A stretch of 49,753 nucleotides of DNA from a virus, in IMG/VR virus record IMGVR_UViG_3300049736_000721, positions 1 to 49,753 of that record. One strand, 5' to 3'. The position numbers and the translations under genes were made by a program. The notes beneath the pieces are model-generated. The model searched no databases and had not been told where the DNA came from. It was given only the letters and a program-made list of their open reading frames with translations. How positions within the stretch are numbered: the stretch's first letter is position 1; each line of letters begins with the position of its first letter. Below are positions 17,001 through 25,392 of this stretch, one piece after another.

Positions 17001-17491
17001 AAGCTGGAAAAACTGAAGAAGATGCCAGAAGAATAGCATCTGAAGAAGCTGCAAATAGAGAAAAGGCAAAAGAAAATGCCAGGCAGGGAACAAGGAATTT
17101 TTCAGATAGAGATAATATTAAGGCTAGGCTAGAAATGGAATCAAAAGTTTTTGGAGATGCAGAGTCACGCAAGAAATTGCAGGCAATGAATGATCAAGAC
17201 TTTTTTCGTGGTAAGCTTGAGGAGAACTTAAGAGCCGGGTTTGGCGACCTTGAAGCAGAGCAGCTTGCAACTCAGGATTTAGATTCAAAGCTTATGAGAG
17301 AAACTCCAGAGATGAAAGTGGTCGCAGACTCTTTTAGACGAATTGGAGCTGGAGGCCAAGGAGTCGCGACTGATCCTATGAAAATACTCGCAGAGAGAAG
17401 ATTAAGAGTGCAAGAATTGATTCAGAAGGATATAAATAAAATGGCAAATGCGATTTTACAAGAACAAGATAAAGAAGCTGTTTTAAGGTAA
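14063..17491 (+). CDS. Tape measure protein
   Basis: A 1142-residue protein, the longest in the tail module before the fibre. The N-terminal region has the family-typical pattern LEQIKTQFDPLLGG, LYSFASSTPFQLEGI, TGQSMQTIAFWTGRLYDGLK and KMSQTLGGLESTLADVRGKF. Hydrophobic segments lie at about residues 315-335 and 425-445 (ALIITGIVAVGAMLLRM). The C-terminal half is long charged coiled coil. Tape measures set tail length and help DNA entry; at about 0.15 nm per residue this would give a tail near 170 nm (inference). The stop overlaps the next ATG (TAATG). Confidence 0.9.
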   Translation: MAGPDPQTGLDKLKGSLGALAEPALIFAATGSKAAAIWGGLKAVIIGNVLGPLSLVTGALIGITGAMKLFLGRIELVGKGIDKLRSLEQIKTQFDPLLGGAALAQKRLEELYSFASSTPFQLEGIAEANRTLQVLTKGALATVEGMKLIGDAAAVTGQSMQTIAFWTGRLYDGLKSGAPIGEASARLQEMGLISGDVRRKLEASRDAGDSFIDTFEILEKELKKSEGGMEKMSQTLGGLESTLADVRGKFSAEFAANFFEAEKESTAAMINMFQLLEPAIVRLGQVFSTGATAIAKFFKFITGGEDGFKTLANNISVALDAFLAFTVAVAANQIATMVGSLARGSSAALAFTTSINKTTIATIYAGHASKGLGTALLLTGKSFVGLGAKGMVAASGQLIFAGATKVAGFALGMFTSAVKAAFGALVANPLALIITGIVAVGAMLLRMSSNSEEAAKKVETIGKEFSELSDKIDEVIKSIKTFEDSLGAMVKVEGEIKSITKKMEELGDKAKGIGRVGLSTGDGKVLEAQMDSQIKGYSMLIDKINEIANISSNELQIGKQKKAQLEAELETRRELKKIAFDTAMANASEAEQISLMAKRMQEVGMERRVAEEASNSLVAKEDFEREDGRRQGAGRLAELEAQLERSKAVQVKAEAMRTFAETVGSLDARVAGFDEKGNAKEIQSEKELQENLKESISILKERRKAQTDAATGVGNITTQMINQIDTGDMKDLLFNEDMFPLGALTAFQAKLKDTSLNPATREQLEKIVSTLKKAAEESGQLEAEQAKVNARLAEMNRIQQRGIELFQIQNKLHGDLIDIDDQGFQVSKKKQEAQLTALKAELELLKRLGDEQKSIEDQEKAISDIDKEIAEGGDDKTIENLQKAKAEMQKQLKLAKENNKEVEKAQQQVEKLEKQIEKMAAELAESVRKIFADIAAELRGLEIDEAFLNMDFGEAFKRIQADNEANEKETQRRRVDELRKAGKTEEDARRIASEEAANREKAKENARQGTRNFSDRDNIKARLEMESKVFGDAESRKKLQAMNDQDFFRGKLEENLRAGFGDLEAEQLATQDLDSKLMRETPEMKVVADSFRRIGAGGQGVATDPMKILAERRLRVQELIQKDINKMANAILQEQDKEAVLR

Positions 17492-18378
17492 TGGCTAGAA
17501 TTGAGTGCAGATGGACTAACTCGTGTAGCTTAATTGGCCTAATTGAGTCGCCTGGCTCTACATTCAAGCTTGGGTCACATGGTCTTGATAGCGCAACTGT
17601 TGTATATACTTGCCCTAAAAAAAGCTATAAAAGGCTCACACCAAGCATTGGAGATAAACATCCTGGGGGTGCAGAGTTTAGAAGAATGTTTTGCACGGGA
17701 TCAAATGTATCGTTCGGCCCAGGCTGGGCAAAGATTACATCATCGTATCAAGGGTTTATAGGAAAAAGCACAGCTAAGATGCCATCTGGTGGGGCGACTC
17801 TTAATACAATGGAGACTCCGATTCAACTTCACCCGAATTATCAAAAGAAACCTGAATCGTGGTGTGCAGATAAACATATATTTGGAGATGGCCCCAGTCC
17901 AAATCGTTATGGAAGAGTTACAGATGATGCAGATGGAGGGTTTAAATTTTTTGGCCCATTACCCGACGGAAAGAATGGTAGACCAGAACCTGCTGTTGTA
18001 TGCCCAGGGGGAGACAAGCCACACGATAGAGGTGCTTGTAGGCTTCAGGGAATCGAAGCTTATTTGAGAGAGGGAGCGATACAGTATAGATATGACGTCT
18101 TAACACAAAAAGATTGGGCGAGCGGTTTGGTTAAAGATAACTTAGGTAAGGTAGTTAGCTTTAATTCCAAATACGTCCCAGTACCTAAACTTGCTAAAGG
18201 TGCTGACTGGCTATTTACTAATTGTTCTGTGAATGCAACCCCTTTGACCAATCGAGACTCTTACTACCAAACAAGCCTTGAATTTCTTGGCTCAGGCGAA
18301 GGTGGGTGGAATAAATATATTTATCAAGAAGGCACTTCAATTGATCTTGATAGTAAAGCAGGGAGATTTCCAGCATGA
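17491..18378 (+). CDS. Distal tail protein, paralogue A
   Basis: A 295-residue protein directly after the tape measure. It is clearly related to the next protein: both have GSTFK/GSSIS, SIGDKH/DLGDRH, QLHPNYQKKPESW/QFHPNYTKKKESW, FFGPLPDG/TFGPLPNG, CRLQGIEAYL/CRLMGTESFL, and a GSGEGGWNKYIYQ/SSGAGGWNALIYQ end. Cys residues are frequent. Position between tape measure and fibre suggests a distal-tail or baseplate part that connects to the fibre (inference). I know no family name. The next gene starts in its stop (ATGA). Confidence 0.7.
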   Translation: MARIECRWTNSCSLIGLIESPGSTFKLGSHGLDSATVVYTCPKKSYKRLTPSIGDKHPGGAEFRRMFCTGSNVSFGPGWAKITSSYQGFIGKSTAKMPSGGATLNTMETPIQLHPNYQKKPESWCADKHIFGDGPSPNRYGRVTDDADGGFKFFGPLPDGKNGRPEPAVVCPGGDKPHDRGACRLQGIEAYLREGAIQYRYDVLTQKDWASGLVKDNLGKVVSFNSKYVPVPKLAKGADWLFTNCSVNATPLTNRDSYYQTSLEFLGSGEGGWNKYIYQEGTSIDLDSKAGRFPA

Positions 18379-19253
18379 GAAAAGTTTTTTCTAATAGAGA
18401 TGCTACTAGAGGAGGATGCCCAGGTTTGATACAGCAACCAGGCTCATCTATTTCGTTTAGTAATTCTGATATTGATAAGGCTGTAGTTAGCTGGAAATGC
18501 CAAATAGGAAAAAGTTATAACCTCGCACCTGATTTGGGAGACAGGCATACTTGTTTTGATTTATACTGTACTGATATATCAGTCAATAGCGGTGATGACT
18601 TTGATACCTTAACCGCGACATATGAGGGTTTCATTTCATCACCCAAAATACCAGTAGGTGGAGCTGGTTCATCTACCACAGAGTCATCCATACAGTTTCA
18701 CCCCAATTATACGAAAAAAAAGGAGAGCTGGGGGGTTATAATAGGAGATGGGAATGCCTCTCCTAATGCATTTGGAAGATTACTTGATGAAGATGGGTTA
18801 TTCAAAACTTTTGGCCCCTTGCCGAATGGGGAGGATTCTCCTGAGCCCCATGAGAGAAATGTAGATTGTATTAATAAAGTTACTGACCTCTGTAGGTTAA
18901 TGGGAACAGAAAGTTTTTTAGATCAAGGCGGAGTATCCTATAAGTATAGAATAGTTACAGAAAACAATTGGGCAGAAGAACTTACTGAAGATATAACAAA
19001 GAAAATGACCCCAAAATCTGATCTTGTTCCCGTTCCAAGTTTGCCGGGAGGTGATAAGGAAAAAAGGGATTGGTTACTTATGGCAGTTAATATAGAGCCG
19101 AAACCCTTGAAAAGCGGCAAGTTCGCATATTATACAGAAATAGAGTTTAAAAGCAGTGGAGCAGGAGGATGGAATGCTTTAATTTACCAAGACGCTGGTT
19201 CAGTATCTCTTGACCAAAAGTCAGGAGCTAAACAAGCATTTTCTGGGCTATGA
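18375..19253 (+). CDS. Distal tail protein, paralogue B
   Basis: A 292-residue protein and tandem duplicate of the preceding gene, with the same order of motifs over its full length but considerable divergence (shared blocks listed there). Conserved HPNY-x-KK-x-ESW, FGPLP(D/N)G and GGWN-x-(L/Y)IYQ suggest a common fold. Two related subunits may form a mixed ring at the tail tip. Its C-terminal VSLDQKSGAKQAFSGL differs from the paralogue. It overlaps both neighbours by 4 bp, so the three distal-tail genes are probably co-translated. Confidence 0.7.
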   Translation: MRKVFSNRDATRGGCPGLIQQPGSSISFSNSDIDKAVVSWKCQIGKSYNLAPDLGDRHTCFDLYCTDISVNSGDDFDTLTATYEGFISSPKIPVGGAGSSTTESSIQFHPNYTKKKESWGVIIGDGNASPNAFGRLLDEDGLFKTFGPLPNGEDSPEPHERNVDCINKVTDLCRLMGTESFLDQGGVSYKYRIVTENNWAEELTEDITKKMTPKSDLVPVPSLPGGDKEKRDWLLMAVNIEPKPLKSGKFAYYTEIEFKSSGAGGWNALIYQDAGSVSLDQKSGAKQAFSGL

Positions 19254-22200
19254 AGGATATACTTTCTAAACTAACACGCCTAAATAAGGGGGATAAGCTC
19301 ACCGATGCGGTTACGGCTGATCGTTTAAATGCAATACAAGATGCAATAAAAAGCTTGGCGAGTGGTTCAAATATAAATCAGGGTACTGGCACAAAGATTA
19401 CAAAAAATTCTTCAGGAGTTACTATAAACTCCAAAACGACTGATATGAGAAATCATATCCAAGATGTTCAGCAATTTGCTTACTTCGCAGACGGGATAGA
19501 TGAAGTCATAGATAGCATTGGTCAAGACCCAGGAAAAAAAACAATAAGTTATGATAGGCAAAGGCTAGACGGGGTAAAAACATGGAAAGATGGAGGACTT
19601 CATAAATTACAAGGTGTAGTTCAAGAAAAATATGTTGGCTATCAGTCTCCCGTAATACCATTTGCGAATGATAATGATGGTAATTTAGGTGGCCCTAAGA
19701 AAGAGCAAAGATATAAAAGTAAAAACGATCCACTTGATATTACAAAATTTCTTACTGATTTAAATATTAGTGGTAATCATATAGCTAGAGTCGTCATATG
19801 TGATAAATTTGAAGACACAGGAAATGGAGATGGTGACAAAAGGGATGATAGTCAAACAAATCAGCACAATGCCTATAATGCTAGGAAGAAAAATAAGGAT
19901 GTAGGCTACATTGAATTTCTTGATGAAGGGACTTATGAAATTGATATAAGCACTACAAGTATGCTCGTGATGAACGAGTATGAAGCTAGTTATAATCATC
20001 ATAATAGAACTATAACAAAATGGATGGAGGTGGGCGGAAAACGCAAGAACGACAGAGACACTCCACAAACTCCTAATCGTGCAAGTATCACGCATGAAAC
20101 AATATATGGATCAAAGCGATTTCCTAGTGATTTTCAGGCTAATCTAAATTTTGCATTTAGGTATGGAAACATGGACTTGGGCGAAACCCAGCACATTAAT
20201 CATGATGTTGTTATTTCTCCCAGCTACCAAAGCCCATTTAAGCAGGACGCCAATCCACGAGGCCCTTGTAGTGAACATGGGAAGGCAAATGTATTTCAAG
20301 AGCCATGCTCGGCAAATGAAGATTTTGAAATAAATGAAATGAGAGATACTCCAATGACTTGGGGTAAATCATATTATAACGAAGAGGAGCCAAGAAACCA
20401 TCTAAGATTCCCAGAATGGACAGAACCTGGAAGTTTTTCTGGTGGTCGCTATCTTGCAAAACCTCGTAGTGGAGTTCTTGAGCATATAACTCATAATTAC
20501 TTTTGCTGGGACTATATAAGAGGTAAGGAGGAGTGGATTTGGATGCCCGTTTATCATGAGGGAACGGAAGAAATGGACTTCGTTATTCCATCATGCAATA
20601 TAGATTTACCAACTCAATGGGGGCTAGGTAGAACAGTTTCTTTTCCAGAAAATAGTGCTGGATGTTATGAAGCTGAAAGGAATGTAAGAGATTGCAAAAA
20701 CAATATCTGTGAGCCATGTAGTCCTGATCCATGCTGGGGGTTAAATAAAGTATGGCATATGGACAATTTGCGCTGTCCAGATAGCTCTACATATGATTGC
20801 AGATATATAGGTCAGAAAAAAGTTGATACTGTACTTACTACAAAAAAATGCTCAAAAGAAGATGAAGCGATTTATCTAGCACAGCTGTCAAAAGAATATT
20901 GCGATGAACCTGACCCCGAGAAAGTAAAAGTTTGCGAAATAGTATCCTACAAATACGTTCGAGTTTTAAGTGATAGTTTGCCATCCATTACGGAAATGTG
21001 CGACCCAGAGGGTGAAAGTCATGGTGATTGTGTTGTAGATGATGATCCATATATATTACAGAGCTACAAAAATCCATTTGATGCCAAGGTAGTAAAAGAA
21101 ACCAAAATAAGAGGAACTATTGAGGATGAAAAGGAGGGTAAGTTTCTCCAAATTGCATACTCTGAAGATTTATACGGAGTTGAATACATAAATTATAGTG
21201 TAAAATTATTTGAAGTTGATAATTACAAGAACTTTTATGCGATAGGTGGTTTTAAGCCTGAGTACTTTCTTGAACCTAAAGATTATAAAAGTTTTGAGGT
21301 AATTACAGAAACAGAAGAGCAAGATGTAGCAAAATGTGAAACAGGTGAATATACTATTTACCCTGTAGCAAAAACTCACGTAGAGGTTCCGAAACACAAG
21401 CAAGTGCTTGATTTTATATATTATAATCAGCCTATCACGATTTATGATATTAAAGATAGCAATCAACCTGTCACAATAGATGTACCTTCATTTGTCGCTG
21501 ATAAACTTTATCTACCACAATTTGGATCAACGACCATTGATACCTGGAGTGAAATTGAGCAAGAAATCCCAACTTATGTATCGCAGAATGCAAAAGCTTA
21601 TAGTTCTTTATACATTTGCGGATGCTATCCACCCAAAATAGTTAGCGTAGATGGAAAGGATGGCGACCCTGGCGACCCTGGCGACGACGGAACCGACGGA
21701 ACCGACGGAACCGACGGAGTTGGTGGAAACCCTGGAAGCGATGGAAGCACGGGCAGTCCAGGTAATCCAGGAACTAGTGGTACTCCAGGAACGGCAGGAC
21801 AACCAGGCACGGCAGGTACTCCTGGCACTGCGACTCCAGGCACTCCAGGTACTCCTGGTACTCCAGGAACATCTACCCCGGGTGCTGCAGGAGCACAAGG
21901 TTGCGGTGGTGGAGGTGGAGGCGGTGGTGCACCTGGTAGTGATGGAGAACCTGGCGGTGCTGGTGGTGCTGGAGCAGCTGGTGGTGCTGGAGCAGCTGGT
22001 GGTGATGGATCAAGTGGAGGTGACGGATCAAGTGGTGGTGGTGGATCAAGTGGTAGTGGTGGTGGGTCTGGTGGTGGTGGATCAAGCGGTGGTGATGGAG
22101 GTGATTCTTATCGTCCACCTGACTGCCCACCCGATCCATGTGCTCCAACCGGCGGCGGTGGCGGAGAAGGCGGAGAAGGAGGCGACGGTGGAGAAGGCGG

Positions 22201-24400
22201 CGACGGCGGCGGCGGTGGAGATGGTGGAACTGGAGGCGGCGGTGGAACTGGTGGAACTGGTGGAACTGGAGGAACTGGAGGCACAGGAGGCGACGGTGGA
22301 ACTGGAGGTGCTGGTGGCGCCGGAGGCGCAGGTGGAGGTGGAGGTGCTGGTGGTTGCGGAGGAACTGGAGGTGCTGGTGGAACGGCAACTGGGGGTACAG
22401 CAGGAACGGCAGGCACGGCAGGTACAGCGACGGCAGGAACAGCAGGAACAGCAGGCACGGCAGGCACGGCAGGAACGGCAGGAACCGGCGGTGGCGGTGG
22501 TGGTGCAGGAACTGGTGGCGGTGGCGGTGGCGGCGGCGGTGCAGGCACAGGAGGCACAGCAGGAACTGGTGGCGGTGGCGGTCAAGGTGGTAAAGGAGGC
22601 GGTGGAGCAAAAGTAACAGTCCTCGATGGCAGCTGTGGAGACATATGTGGTGATGTCTATTATGATAAGATGGTTTTTGATCATAATATACTAGCCTCAA
22701 AAATGTATAAGGATGATCCCATACGCATTCCTACTTATGGTACAAACACATTATCATATGATTATGCAAGACCAGTTAAGGATAAAAAAGTAACATTTTA
22801 TATCAATACGGTGAAAAGGGGTACACCTAAAACTGCTAGTTATATAGAAACAACGCCGCATCAGGTCGCGACCGCGTTCATGAAGCAGGAGGTGGCGAAA
22901 ATAACTGGCCCAGCGGTAAAAATACCAAAATTTAGTTGCACCAAGCTGAAGATGCCTAAGAAATATGAAACCGTAACTATTGACATGTATGAGAAAAATA
23001 GACGGATAGATTTACCCACAAATTTTTCAGCAGAAAAACTACCTATAGGAAAAGATGTTTTTTATGATTTGCCTTATTCATATAAAAGATTCACGAACCA
23101 TGTAGGTGATAAAATAAAAGGGTTTCTGCCTACAAAATTAGAATATGATCATATACCTACAGAATATGCAGATCAAGTGTTCTACGAGGAGCAAAAAGAA
23201 ATAGAAGTTTACCCAGTTCAAGGAATATTACCTTGTGAAGTAAAGTTGAAGGAAATTGAGATTCCCAAGATTGAAGATTGTGTGGAGATGTATGAAAAGG
23301 ATAGATATACAGGTTGTATTAAACTTCCACGAATAATTGAATGTGAATTCAATCCTTGGAAAAAAGTAACATTGCTAACAAACCTTCGTTGGGTTCATAA
23401 AAAAATTGTTGTACCACACACTTGCATGAAAGATGGAGAGTGGATGCATAAGCAATTTACTAAGGGTGATTGCAAGTTGCTTGACGAGGGGGTAATAAGC
23501 AAACAATGCGAAAAGAGCAGCGGTCAGGTTGCCTTTCCAAGGGCTGGTCAGGAAACCATGAGTATGTGCGACACGCCGTATCTATACCCTGACCTAAATT
23601 CAAATACGAGAGATCATCAAACTGAATGCTGTGAGTGCGTATCAGGATTAAAAGATTATGCAACTGGTCAAGCGGTTATCGGTGGACGACTAGGAGATTG
23701 CGATGAAAGAGCAACTGTTGGAACCTGTACTGAAGATTGGCAATATAAATGGTGGTCAAAACAACAACAGACTTCTTGTGCTGAAGGCAAAGAAGACCCT
23801 TGTGGTAAACCAGGTTTTGTAAATACCGGCGAGCCAGTAGACAGTTCATGCAAAGGTATATGGGAACATATAAACGAAACTCCATGTGAAGCTCAAATTC
23901 CAGGCGTATGGACTTCTAATGCTCATAGGAAAATAATACTAGAGGTATCATTAAGGGCTATATCTAAAACAAACTATGATAAAGACCCATATTCAAGTAA
24001 GGTAAATGAAACAAAACGGACTTCTAGGCGCGGAATAACTGAGGGTGGTAAAGGCAGTGATGATCGCAGACCGCATCACGACCTGGTTATTCGGTATATA
24101 GAGCCTGATTTTCAATATCAAAACAAAAAAAGAATACCAAAATTTAGCCCATCGCGATATCATGCCAATCAATTACGATTTAAAAGTATAATTAGTCATA
24201 CTGAAATTGAGTCAAACGAACACCCCGCAAAAGATTGTCGCTGGCAAACAACTGATGCGCAACTTGCAGATTTTGTTGTAACTATAACAAGATTAGGCCC
24301 CGTGTCTGATCCAAATTGGTCAGAACGACCAGCAGGCATGGACTCTGATGCATCAGAGAAACGAGAAAAGCTTAAGTCTGCAGGGGATAGATACAGATAA
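19250..24400 (+). CDS. Large tail fibre with collagen-like and polyglycine regions
   Basis: A 1716-residue protein. Residues 1-70 (LNKGDKLTDAVTADRLNAIQDAI) probably attach to the tail tip. Residues 70-800 are mixed, partly Cys-rich (CKNNICEPCSPDPC). From about 801 comes a Gly-X-Y region (GDPGDPGDDGTDGTDG, then GTPGTPGTPG); nearly all its prolines are in the Y position. This passes into Gly-Gly-X sequences (GGTGGTGGTGG), interrupted by SYRPPDCPPDPCAPT, up to about 1121. Then follow 595 residues with more Cys and aromatic residues, a likely receptor-binding end. Collagen-like triplets form triple helices; GGX repeats can form polyglycine-II bundles (known from phage S16 gp38). Function as receptor-binding fibre is inferred. 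Confidence 0.85.
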   Translation: MKDILSKLTRLNKGDKLTDAVTADRLNAIQDAIKSLASGSNINQGTGTKITKNSSGVTINSKTTDMRNHIQDVQQFAYFADGIDEVIDSIGQDPGKKTISYDRQRLDGVKTWKDGGLHKLQGVVQEKYVGYQSPVIPFANDNDGNLGGPKKEQRYKSKNDPLDITKFLTDLNISGNHIARVVICDKFEDTGNGDGDKRDDSQTNQHNAYNARKKNKDVGYIEFLDEGTYEIDISTTSMLVMNEYEASYNHHNRTITKWMEVGGKRKNDRDTPQTPNRASITHETIYGSKRFPSDFQANLNFAFRYGNMDLGETQHINHDVVISPSYQSPFKQDANPRGPCSEHGKANVFQEPCSANEDFEINEMRDTPMTWGKSYYNEEEPRNHLRFPEWTEPGSFSGGRYLAKPRSGVLEHITHNYFCWDYIRGKEEWIWMPVYHEGTEEMDFVIPSCNIDLPTQWGLGRTVSFPENSAGCYEAERNVRDCKNNICEPCSPDPCWGLNKVWHMDNLRCPDSSTYDCRYIGQKKVDTVLTTKKCSKEDEAIYLAQLSKEYCDEPDPEKVKVCEIVSYKYVRVLSDSLPSITEMCDPEGESHGDCVVDDDPYILQSYKNPFDAKVVKETKIRGTIEDEKEGKFLQIAYSEDLYGVEYINYSVKLFEVDNYKNFYAIGGFKPEYFLEPKDYKSFEVITETEEQDVAKCETGEYTIYPVAKTHVEVPKHKQVLDFIYYNQPITIYDIKDSNQPVTIDVPSFVADKLYLPQFGSTTIDTWSEIEQEIPTYVSQNAKAYSSLYICGCYPPKIVSVDGKDGDPGDPGDDGTDGTDGTDGVGGNPGSDGSTGSPGNPGTSGTPGTAGQPGTAGTPGTATPGTPGTPGTPGTSTPGAAGAQGCGGGGGGGGAPGSDGEPGGAGGAGAAGGAGAAGGDGSSGGDGSSGGGGSSGSGGGSGGGGSSGGDGGDSYRPPDCPPDPCAPTGGGGGEGGEGGDGGEGGDGGGGGDGGTGGGGGTGGTGGTGGTGGTGGDGGTGGAGGAGGAGGGGGAGGCGGTGGAGGTATGGTAGTAGTAGTATAGTAGTAGTAGTAGTAGTGGGGGGAGTGGGGGGGGGAGTGGTAGTGGGGGQGGKGGGGAKVTVLDGSCGDICGDVYYDKMVFDHNILASKMYKDDPIRIPTYGTNTLSYDYARPVKDKKVTFYINTVKRGTPKTASYIETTPHQVATAFMKQEVAKITGPAVKIPKFSCTKLKMPKKYETVTIDMYEKNRRIDLPTNFSAEKLPIGKDVFYDLPYSYKRFTNHVGDKIKGFLPTKLEYDHIPTEYADQVFYEEQKEIEVYPVQGILPCEVKLKEIEIPKIEDCVEMYEKDRYTGCIKLPRIIECEFNPWKKVTLLTNLRWVHKKIVVPHTCMKDGEWMHKQFTKGDCKLLDEGVISKQCEKSSGQVAFPRAGQETMSMCDTPYLYPDLNSNTRDHQTECCECVSGLKDYATGQAVIGGRLGDCDERATVGTCTEDWQYKWWSKQQQTSCAEGKEDPCGKPGFVNTGEPVDSSCKGIWEHINETPCEAQIPGVWTSNAHRKIILEVSLRAISKTNYDKDPYSSKVNETKRTSRRGITEGGKGSDDRRPHHDLVIRYIEPDFQYQNKKRIPKFSPSRYHANQLRFKSIISHTEIESNEHPAKDCRWQTTDAQLADFVVTITRLGPVSDPNWSERPAGMDSDASEKREKLKSAGDRYR
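21651..22610 (+). repeat. Collagen-like / GGX-coding repeat DNA
   Basis: A run of Gly codons with imperfect short repeats, such as CCAGGCACT, GGAACTGGT and GCAGGAACG. It is far richer in G+C than the surrounding DNA and is the coding basis for the triplet regions of the fibre. Long open frames on both strands here are a by-product of the repeat. Copy number is likely to vary. Confidence 0.9.
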
Positions 24401-24412
24401 GCAAGGTGAATG

Positions 24413-24432
24413 TTGACAAGGAAAAGTAGGGT
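24413..24432 (+). promoter_or_regulatory. TTGACA start-proximal box (copy 6)
   Basis: TTGACA at 24413-24418, N8, TAGGGT, then ATG 24433 (20 nt). It follows the fibre gene by 12 bp. An AGG lies next to the box but too far from the ATG for a good Shine-Dalgarno. Confidence 0.55.
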
Positions 24433-24753
24433 ATGGCAACTGAAGTTGGAGAAAATATGCAAGTTAAAGCAAATCTTGCTTTTATGGCTAAAACTATAGC
24501 TTTAGTGGGAACTTGTGTTTGGGGATACTCGGTTATCTGGAATAAGATTAGCACAATAGAGAATGACCTCATTAGGCAGAACCACGAGATGGAACTTAAT
24601 TCGGAGTTCAGAATTAAGTGGCCTCGAGGTGAAATAGGGGCGTTACCCGCAGATGCTACACAGGATATGAACATAGAGCATCTCAAGAACAGGGTAGATA
24701 AACTTGATGCCCATGTAGACAGCCTAAGATATAAAGGAACAGATAGACCATAA
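24433..24753 (+). CDS. Single-pass membrane protein with coiled coil
   Basis: A 106-residue protein. A hydrophobic segment at about residues 15-36 (LAFMAKTIALVGTCVWGYSVIW) is followed by polar helices (MNIEHLKNRVDKLDAHVDSL). No signal peptidase or lipoprotein site is seen. It lies directly upstream of a holin-like gene with a shared stop/start (TAATG). A role in lysis (antiholin or inner-membrane spanin-like) or as a membrane anchor is possible but not shown. I know no family name. Confidence 0.6.
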   Translation: MATEVGENMQVKANLAFMAKTIALVGTCVWGYSVIWNKISTIENDLIRQNHEMELNSEFRIKWPRGEIGALPADATQDMNIEHLKNRVDKLDAHVDSLRYKGTDRP

Positions 24754-25217
24754 TGTTCGAGTTGCTCACATTATTTCTCACAGGAGGAGGTTCTGCGGCA
24801 ATGGGCAGTGTTTTAAAAGGTGTATTTGGGGCATTGACTGACTCAAGAACTCATAAATATGAACTCGAAATGGCTAGGGAGGCCAGAAATAATGAATCTG
24901 CAATCAAATTTCAAGAAGCTCTTAACTCTGGGGACGGGGGGGCTTTTTTGCGTGCTACTCGTCGTATGCTGGCTCTTATCGGGATGTCCACGCTCTCGTT
25001 CACAACCTGCCTTACCGCGATCTATCCAAGCGTTCCAATCCTCAGCACAACAAATCTCACAGGAGAAGGCAGGAAAGAATTTCTTTTCGGGCTCATCAGT
25101 TTTCCAGCAGAGCAAGCCAGTATGGTTATTACAACAGGACATATCTGCCTCTTCCAATGCTCCGTCGTGTTGCCGATGATAGTTGGGTTTTACTTTACTC
25201 CAGGAGGTAGAAGATAA
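24753..25217 (+). CDS. Holin-like membrane protein
   Basis: A 154-residue protein. An N-terminal amphipathic Gly-rich helix (GGGSAAMGSVLKGVFGALTD) is followed by a charged helix and two hydrophobic segments at about 73-92 (MLALIGMSTLSFTTCLTAIY) and 122-146 (SMVITTGHICLFQCSVVLPMIVGFY). This layout resembles large holins described as three-segment holins in other aquatic phages (from memory). It would make lesions in the host inner membrane at lysis. No endolysin is recognisable in the window, so its partner is elsewhere or of an unfamiliar type. Its neighbours are small membrane proteins on both sides. Confidence 0.55.
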   Translation: MFELLTLFLTGGGSAAMGSVLKGVFGALTDSRTHKYELEMAREARNNESAIKFQEALNSGDGGAFLRATRRMLALIGMSTLSFTTCLTAIYPSVPILSTTNLTGEGRKEFLFGLISFPAEQASMVITTGHICLFQCSVVLPMIVGFYFTPGGRR

Positions 25218-25220
25218 TTT

Positions 25221-25391
25221 ATGAATAATGAAATAGGAAATTTTGGAGTTTTAGCGACGAGCTTAGGTGCTACAGGTACAGGAGTTACATATTGGTTGAC
25301 CCAAGTAAATCCATACCTAGCTTTTTTGTCAGGAATTGTAACTATAGTTTTTATGTCCATTGGAATTTACCAAAGACTTAAAAACAAATAA
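25221..25391 (+). CDS. Small two-segment membrane protein
   Basis: A 56-residue protein from ATG 25221 to TAA 25391. Two hydrophobic stretches (FGVLATSLGATGTGVTYWL and YLAFLSGIVTIVFMSIGIY) are separated by a short TQVNP turn and end in RLKNK. This is a holin-type hairpin topology. Upstream GGAGG (25202-25206) lies 14 nt from the ATG. Holin, antiholin or lysis-timing factor are candidates; it is too short to decide. It is followed within 2 bp by the phosphoesterase gene. Confidence 0.6.
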   Translation: MNNEIGNFGVLATSLGATGTGVTYWLTQVNPYLAFLSGIVTIVFMSIGIYQRLKNK

Positions 25392-25392
25392 T

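Noticed and set aside
16509-17172. Minus-strand open frames inside the tape measure gene
   Set aside because: They mirror Lys/Glu-rich coiled coil coding sequence (Ser/Phe/Leu-rich shadows) without start signals.
21608-22700. Long open frames on the minus strand and in other + frames over the collagen-like region
   Set aside because: They arise from repetitive Gly codons (Pro, Cys/Ser or His/Arg repeats on other frames) and show no start context or neighbours.
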